The translations under genes and the position numbers were made by a program. Source: Mesorhizobium sp. (GTDB lineage Bacteria; Pseudomonadota; Alphaproteobacteria; Rhizobiales; Rhizobiaceae). Taken from it: DNA of 64,000 bases. The notes below the pieces were generated by a model. It did not search any database and was not told the DNA's origin. It saw only the letters and a program-made list of their open reading frames with translations. The DNA is taken from assembly GCA_004017535.1 (NCBI GenBank), contig SAJS01000024.1, positions 1 through 64,000 on the forward strand, read 5' to 3'. Shown in pieces: positions 62,136-64,000 of this stretch. Each line of letters starts with the position of its first letter. The first letter of the stretch is position 1.

Positions 62136-64000
62136 ATGCAATATAGGCGCGATATCGAGGGCCTTAGGGCTGTTGCTGTACTTCCGGTCGTACTCTTTCA
62201 TTTCGGAATTTCGGCGATCCCGGGTGGCTTTGGCGGGGTCGATATCTTCTTCGTCATCTCCGGCTACCTAATCAGCGGAAGCCTCTTGGATGACCTTGAA
62301 CGCGGCCAATTTTCGATCGTCAACTTCTACTGGCGCCGTGCCCGGCGCATTCTGCCGGCTCTCGTCTTTGTGATGCTTCTCACCTGCATTGCGGCATTGT
62401 TCATTCTTCTGCCATCGGATCTGCGCGAATTCAGTCTTAGCATCATAGCTGCCTCGACTTTCTGGTCGAACGTTTTTTTCTGGAAAACGTCAAGTTACTT
62501 CTCGATCGATGCCGCGCTTCGACCACTGTTGCACACCTGGTCGCTTTCCGTAGAGGAGCAGTACTACATCTTCGCCCCAATCCTGATGTTCCTAATCTAT
62601 CGCTACATCGGGAAGCGCTGGCTGACGACACTTCTTCCGATAATTCTCTGCAGCTTCGTAGTGGCGGTGATGGCGACATCGCTGGCGCCCACCGCCGGAT
62701 TCTATCTGCTGCCGACCCGAATCTGGGAACTCATGTTGGGCGCCCTGCTCATGCTCAAACGCCCCCCGCCGTTGGGCAACCGATTCCTGATGGAGTCGGT
62801 GGGGTTGGCCGGATTTGGCCTTCTCGCCATCGGGTTCTTCGCGATTTCGGAGAGTGATCCGTTCCCAGGCTACAACGCCTTGTATCCATGCATGGGAACG
62901 GCCCTTCTGATCTATGTTGGCCAAAATTCCCCCTCGACGGTCGCCAGCCGCATGCTCGAAGTCCGGCCGCTGGTCTGGATTGGGCTCATCTCGTATTCGT
63001 TGTATCTTGTTCACTGGCCGCTCAATGCGTTCGCGCATTATCTTTCGTTCCAAAAACTCGATCCGTTGATGACCGGTGCGATGTTGGTGGCAAGCCTCGC
63101 ATTGGCTGCATTCTCCTGGAAGTTTGTAGAGCAGCCGTTTCGACAGAAGAGGACCTTCACCGCCCCGGGGCCTATCTTCGCCTTTTCAGCGCTCGCGATC
63201 GTTGTTCTTTGTGCCGGCGGAGCGGCGGGGGCGCTCGGCAACGGCTTTCCGCAACGGTTTCCGGACTATGTCCAGCGGCGCATTTCCGTCGGGGACTGGA
63301 GGAATGGCATCTGTTTCAACGAGGGCACCAGCCGGATCGAAAGCTGGAATATGGAGGATTGCACGCGCACTCGCGGTTTTCCAACAACGGTTTTTTTGTG
63401 GGGCGACTCCTTCGCCGCGCACTATGTTTCCGGCCTGGGTGCTAACATAAATCGGTTGCAGGCGAACATCGTGGAATATACGTACGCCGGCTGCCCGCCG
63501 ATACTCTCTTACTACTCTTACGCTCGTCTTGATTGTGTCCGGTTCAATCGCAAGGCCTTGGACATCATCTTGGAAGCGGACATCAAGACGGTTATCCTCA
63601 GCGGTAAATGGAGTGACTATGAGGTCAGAGGCTTCGACGGTCTTCAGCAAACAATCGATACGCTTCGTGCCCTGGGCGTGCGCGTGTTTGTCATCGGCCA
63701 GTCTCCGCAGTTCCCAACTGACGTCCGGAAAATTGCGTTCTTCGCCAAGCGCCAAAATCTGGACGATACGTCCTGGCCGATGGCGATGGACCCCGGCATC
63801 AACGAACGTGTGCGCTCATTTACCAAAGGCGCCACATTCATCGATCCGCTGAAATTCCTGTGCAGCGCAGGACGCTGCCCCTATTCCGACAGAGGAGAGT
63901 TTGTGTATTTCGACTATGGTCATTTCTCTTCAGCCGGCGCCACACTGGCAATCTCGAAATACTGGCCGGCTTTTGGCAAAGACAATGCTCTTCCTAAGAC
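62136..64000 (+). CDS. OafA/YrhL-type O-acyltransferase with C-terminal SGNH domain (runs off the right edge)
   Basis: At least 621 residues. The N-terminal acyltransferase-3 domain starts 'MQYRRDIEGLRAVAVLPVVL' with the catalytic-type 'RDIEGLRAVAV' and 'GGVDIFFVISGYLI', about ten membrane segments, and 'HTWSLSVEEQYYIFAPILMF'. After residue 360 a periplasmic SGNH-like domain begins, with block I 'TVFLWGDSFAAHYVSGLG' and a late 'YFDYGHFSSAGATL' carrying the Asp/His region. Such fusions O-acetylate surface polysaccharides or Nod-factor-like glycans; NodX is in the same superfamily. It lies 83 bases after the CpaD-like gene, on the ttsI strand, with AAGGAA before the ATG. Confidence 0.9.
   Translation, partial: MQYRRDIEGLRAVAVLPVVLFHFGISAIPGGFGGVDIFFVISGYLISGSLLDDLERGQFSIVNFYWRRARRILPALVFVMLLTCIAALFILLPSDLREFSLSIIAASTFWSNVFFWKTSSYFSIDAALRPLLHTWSLSVEEQYYIFAPILMFLIYRYIGKRWLTTLLPIILCSFVVAVMATSLAPTAGFYLLPTRIWELMLGALLMLKRPPPLGNRFLMESVGLAGFGLLAIGFFAISESDPFPGYNALYPCMGTALLIYVGQNSPSTVASRMLEVRPLVWIGLISYSLYLVHWPLNAFAHYLSFQKLDPLMTGAMLVASLALAAFSWKFVEQPFRQKRTFTAPGPIFAFSALAIVVLCAGGAAGALGNGFPQRFPDYVQRRISVGDWRNGICFNEGTSRIESWNMEDCTRTRGFPTTVFLWGDSFAAHYVSGLGANINRLQANIVEYTYAGCPPILSYYSYARLDCVRFNRKALDIILEADIKTVILSGKWSDYEVRGFDGLQQTIDTLRALGVRVFVIGQSPQFPTDVRKIAFFAKRQNLDDTSWPMAMDPGINERVRSFTKGATFIDPLKFLCSAGRCPYSDRGEFVYFDYGHFSSAGATLAISKYWPAFGKDNALPK

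Overview
This window looks like the symbiosis island of a Mesorhizobium (or close relative). It carries a rhizobial type III secretion system (T3SS) in the NGR234/M. loti layout, a nod box in front of ttsI, several tts boxes, two NifA/sigma54-type promoters, a MucR/Ros regulator and a dense scatter of broken transposases and integrases. No rRNA, tRNA or CRISPR array was seen. Assignment to a strain is not attempted; gene names rest on recognition of families and order, not on database searches.

1-3.1 kb: a divergent small biosynthetic-looking set: a 2-oxoglutarate/Fe(II) dioxygenase (cut by the window edge) and a methyltransferase on the minus strand, an ATP-grasp ligase on the plus strand. 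3.2-14.8 kb: accessory debris. IS5-type, IS21, IS256, tyrosine recombinase and phage integrase remnants surround a hipBA toxin-antitoxin pair, a stand-alone M41-like peptidase behind a NifA-type promoter, and a DUF6499/DUF2285 gene pair that reads as one protein only after a +1 ribosomal shift, as in the ICE excision activator FseA. A second NifA-type promoter of nearly the same geometry lies at 14.5 kb. 14.8-29.3 kb: gabD, a scrambled pair of M16 peptidases, a two-component system with a duplicated response-regulator locus and repeated operator, a DUF418 membrane protein, more IS debris, a cold-shock protein and a zinc-ligand-less MucR.

30.2-51.4 kb: the T3SS. Minus-strand operon nopC-nopA-rhcD-rhcV-y4yS (read right to left); an 816-aa probable effector on plus; nopP on minus; then the minus-strand operon nolB-rhcJ-nolU-nolV-rhcN-sctO-rhcQ-rhcR-rhcS-rhcT-rhcU; divergent rhcC1; and the translocator gene nolX (nopX). 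Five units have a recognisable tts box. 52.4-57.6 kb: a methyl-cycle cluster: truncated SahR-type ArsR regulator, glyA, metK, adenosine kinase, threonine dehydrogenase. 58.9-64 kb: a nod box running into a sixth tts-like box, then ttsI, rhcC2, a CpaD-like lipoprotein gene and an acyltransferase-SGNH gene cut by the right edge.

Regulatory logic inferred: flavonoid-NodD acts at the nod box to make TtsI, which switches on the tts-box operons; rhcC1 and rhcC2 give the split secretin, and nopA/nolB/nolX supply the extracellular parts that deliver nopP and the 816-aa effector. Separately, NifA/sigma54 would act inside nodules on the M41-like peptidase and on a short transcript beside gabD.
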